Source: an uncultured Clostridia bacterium
GTDB taxonomy: Bacteria; Bacillota; Clostridia; Christensenellales; UBA1242
Direction of reading: 5' to 3'
Assembly: GCA_947626155.1 (NCBI GenBank)
Contig: CANQRC010000041.1
Coordinates: 1-7,985 of the forward strand
DNA length: 7,985 bases
The stretch's first letter is position 1. Every line of letters begins with the position of its first letter. Below, piece after piece: positions 6,701-7,985 of the stretch. The notes beneath the pieces were generated by a model that saw nothing but the letters and a program-made list of their open reading frames with translations, was not told the DNA's origin and ran no database searches. A program made the translations under genes and the position numbers.

Positions 6701-7985
6701 AGATGTCTGTGAGCGACTTGTCGCCCTGTTTTGCGTCAAAACTTGTAAGGTCAAGTGCCGCAGCAAGGCTCAGAGCTGATTCAGACGTTGTAAGTTTGAG
6801 CGTTTTAAGCATATGAAGCCCAGAAGTTATGTCGTTTAGAAGGTTGCTCACCTTTGTCATGTCGCCGCTTGCATCAGTTTTCTCAATTCCCAAAAGTTTT
6901 TGAATGAATGTGAAATCTGTTGTGTTCCTGTTCAAAATGTTGAGTTGTTTCTCCATGTCTTCGCCAAGATTGAGGTTGAAAAGTGCCACAACCATGGCAA
7001 TCAGGTCACTCATATTTTCGTTTTTGATGTGCGCGCTAAACTTCTTGTTATCAATGTTCTTGCCGTGGGTGTAGGAAACATACAGGCCGTCGCCCTCGCT
7101 GTCATAGAGAATGTCAACCAAGTGGCGAACAGGCTCTGACCACTTGCCCGTGGCATCTTGTTTGGACGTCTTAAAGTCGAGATAAGCTTGAACTTTCAAA
7201 GACTTTCCGTTAAACAAGTTTATTCCAGATTTGCTCACTTTGCCGTCTGGGAGTTGTGCAACCTCAACGGTTACATCCGCCCCAATTTCGGTGACTTTTG
7301 TGCTTCCAAGGTTCAGCATTCCGCCCGCGCTCTTGTCAATTACAATCTTATATTTGAATGATTTATAATAGTCATAAGCCGCCTTAACCGCAGGAAGAAG
7401 TTCTTCTATGTCGTGGAAATCTTCAAGTGGCGTGAGGCCGTCATTTGTCTGCAACTTGGTCACATTTTTAAGTCTGTGAGCGCCGTCCACAACTTCGCCG
7501 CCAAACTTGGCGTCAATATCTTCCAAACCGCCAAGCGTGAAGTTTGTAAGATAAATTGCAAAGTTCAAATTCTCGGTTTCGGCAATTTCCATAATCTGCC
7601 CGTCAGCGTCCTTCAAGTGCCATTCCACATTTTCGCCGTTCTCGTCCTTTGGATATTTTGTCTCTTCGTCAAATGGCTTTGTGTTGCCGTCAGTGATGTT
7701 TGCGCCAAGCACAATTTTCTCTGGCGAAATTCCGTTTGTGGTGTCAATCAAAATTTGCGCGAAGATGTTTTCAAACCAACTTGCCTTTGCGTAAATCAGT
7801 TTTCCGTCAACATCAATTTGAATTCCGTTTCTAAGGGTCTGCTCGTCCTGAACAATTTCCGTCCACTTTGCAAAGATGTTTGTGAGCACAGGAATAACAA
7901 CTTTAAACGCCTCTTTGGTCTCTTCAACCTGTTCTTGCAACTGCTCGACCTTGGCGCCCTCTTTTTGAAGTGAAATTCCAAGGTC
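3756..7985 (-). CDS. Giant InlB B-type repeat protein, probably cell-surface or secreted; 5' end outside window
   Basis: The frame is open from the right edge (7985) to a TAA at 3756-3758, giving at least 1409 residues. A TTG at 7938-7940 could be read as a start, but the frame continues upstream through codons for a likely coiled coil (KVEQLQEQVEETKE), so the true start lies beyond the window. The C-terminal half (5654 down to about 4143) is a tandem array of Listeria-Bacteroides/InlB B-type repeats, recognised by FEGWWTT...F..GT......L.LYAKW. The N-terminal half is beta-rich with helical inserts, nearly free of cysteine, and matches no domain I can name. The visible part has no LPXTG motif or membrane anchor; it stops right after a last repeat-like IYAIWT. 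A signal peptide or lipobox would have to be upstream. Known proteins with these repeats are mostly surface adhesins or secreted proteins; that role is inferred here. Confidence 0.9.
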   Translation of the reverse strand, partial: DLGISLQKEGAKVEQLQEQVEETKEAFKVVIPVLTNIFAKWTEIVQDEQTLRNGIQIDVDGKLIYAKASWFENIFAQILIDTTNGISPEKIVLGANITDGNTKPFDEETKYPKDENGENVEWHLKDADGQIMEIAETENLNFAIYLTNFTLGGLEDIDAKFGGEVVDGAHRLKNVTKLQTNDGLTPLEDFHDIEELLPAVKAAYDYYKSFKYKIVIDKSAGGMLNLGSTKVTEIGADVTVEVAQLPDGKVSKSGINLFNGKSLKVQAYLDFKTSKQDATGKWSEPVRHLVDILYDSEGDGLYVSYTHGKNIDNKKFSAHIKNENMSDLIAMVVALFNLNLGEDMEKQLNILNRNTTDFTFIQKLLGIEKTDASGDMTKVSNLLNDITSGLHMLKTLKLTTSESALSLAAALDLTSFDAKQGDKSLTDISINFSKVSGGNYSLDSIDILDDELVNLQIQFQPFSANYDYLTRNTQEHIDFSTLPSFVDTIVNTISSRGLNLHMAFNQDNPVVSLHLGKIADKEINVNFAIGIDLKIEEDEDGDPYVYAEVEVPSIVDVTYNLGGFGETYTEYCWGFDDRISQIEFKKGRLYISQTTYNCKKAGDNYDGTKGYIYGQTGWDYDAKDIGTNIMTIVAQVMGFTDLVKDALADYIAKIHPEPTIEEAVLGYARTINQNAYSYVLNLNGVNLTSVESFGDITLTIGTTDFQGGKVYKRRGKNVTYIDSLNVDTSIKKKDGSDVVKLGLLLGSVYGEKEVLYSYTPSNRRTNKTFFTNDKYRRDYENSSFITFVENGGKKLKDLYQWAGTEITLPVYDQPLVIDDPEVTKTKTTKVFDGWWTTPNFEEGTRFTSTTMPYENVVLYAKWNATVEHYRGVHFATNDDIIKQPDAYDLEGKEYDLPDYGTVVRDDHETQKHTRYFEGWWTTPNFEEGTQYSGNTIPVGEDITLYAKWRDTIEYYRTINFVTNEQSVTAESITDLEGANFTLPWYSQEIIYDEVGVQKLTRKFEGWWTTENFEDGTQYSGNTIPVGEDITLYAKWSDKIEKYYTLKYVVNNEDISGQDRYKERRVLEKDSFGIETPTEIMIRREDNKMCYYKFAGWFTTENFVENTKFESGIMPSEDLTLYANWEKYDEKDIFTILLKDNGETVDTLEGIADTKFDLSGANKVVTGDANGRNTQFYFDEAYSKQLTTDDDFTITEDEFATLENATLVIHLRNWYKVTYTSEYGNTQNVEKYYLQGETKFDNPTQPQTAERDIYADGLYKYSFGGYGIDLMPNHDVTVAATWNYQSKTNYVKVIFNLTWYTPLRGAGGTDLQWRNEGTHEEANPVIVNKGLDDSHPNETYVLMGKTLELSDISTTIQAKQYKYNINYRTFNAKWSSTPVGDKNSGATEITEVNTNNWPGATEITIYAIWT
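4881..4989 (-). repeat. Direct DNA repeat, copy 1 (end of protein repeat R3)
   Basis: This stretch matches 5142-5250 at about 97 of 109 bases by hand alignment, including an unbroken 35-base identity (4909-4943 against 5170-5204). The offset of 261 bases is exactly 87 codons. It encodes the core from FEGWWTT to LYAKW. The closeness at DNA level points to recent duplication or gene conversion within the array. Confidence 0.9.
5142..5250 (-). repeat. Direct DNA repeat, copy 2 (end of protein repeat R2)
   Basis: This is the partner of 4881-4989. Part of it also resembles repeat R1 near 5461-5495, where the stretch encoding FEEGT and the GWWTTPNF core differs by only two bases from 5206-5240. 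The three copies decline in similarity with distance, as expected for a stepwise tandem expansion. Confidence 0.88.

Noticed and set aside
7938..7940. TTG as the start codon of the large - strand gene
   Set aside because: The frame stays open to the window edge, encodes a continuous coiled-coil-like stretch upstream, and has no well-spaced ribosome binding site before the TTG.
6081..7973. Several + strand open frames (202, 79, 67 and 186 codons) antisense to the large gene
   Set aside because: All lie within the long - strand frame, whose protein has clear repeats and a terminator, and none resembles a known protein.

Overview
The window looks like a piece of chromosome from a low-GC bacterium, most likely an uncultured relative of the Bacillota (Clostridia or Bacilli-like gut lineages). 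The evidence is the AT-rich intergenic DNA, AAGGA-type ribosome binding sites, a strong bidirectional A/T-run terminator, a HelD-like helicase end, and a giant protein with Listeria-Bacteroides (InlB B-type) repeats. The placement is inference. The standard bacterial code fits: TGA ends the first gene and tryptophan is read from TGG.

Layout: (1) positions 1-263 are the last 86 codons of a superfamily I helicase/ATPase, most like HelD, on the + strand. (2) Positions 264-630 are a 367-base gene-free, AT-rich stretch. It holds a cluster of DnaA-box-like 9-mers (427-561), a weak hairpin (328-351) and a sigma70-type promoter (580-609). (3) hisS (631-1929) and metG (1994-3685) follow on the + strand, 64 bases apart with no terminator between them, so they are probably co-transcribed. 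They encode histidyl- and methionyl-tRNA synthetases. (4) A bidirectional intrinsic terminator at 3729-3757 separates metG from a convergent gene. (5) From 3756 to the right edge, one open frame of at least 1409 codons runs on the - strand, with its 5' end beyond the window. Its C-terminal half is a tandem array of ~68-89-residue InlB B-type repeats; its N-terminal half is a beta-rich protein with an apparent internal duplication.

The two synthetases form a housekeeping pair that charges tRNA(His) and tRNA(Met) in the cytoplasm. The helicase fragment is probably a separate unit. The large - strand protein is unrelated to translation and looks like a secreted or cell-surface protein; its function cannot be named from the sequence.

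The most interesting points are the DnaA-box cluster with a coincident local GC-skew change, which could mark an origin of replication or another DnaA-binding locus away from dnaA, and the mosaic codon use and near-identical repeats within the giant repeat protein.
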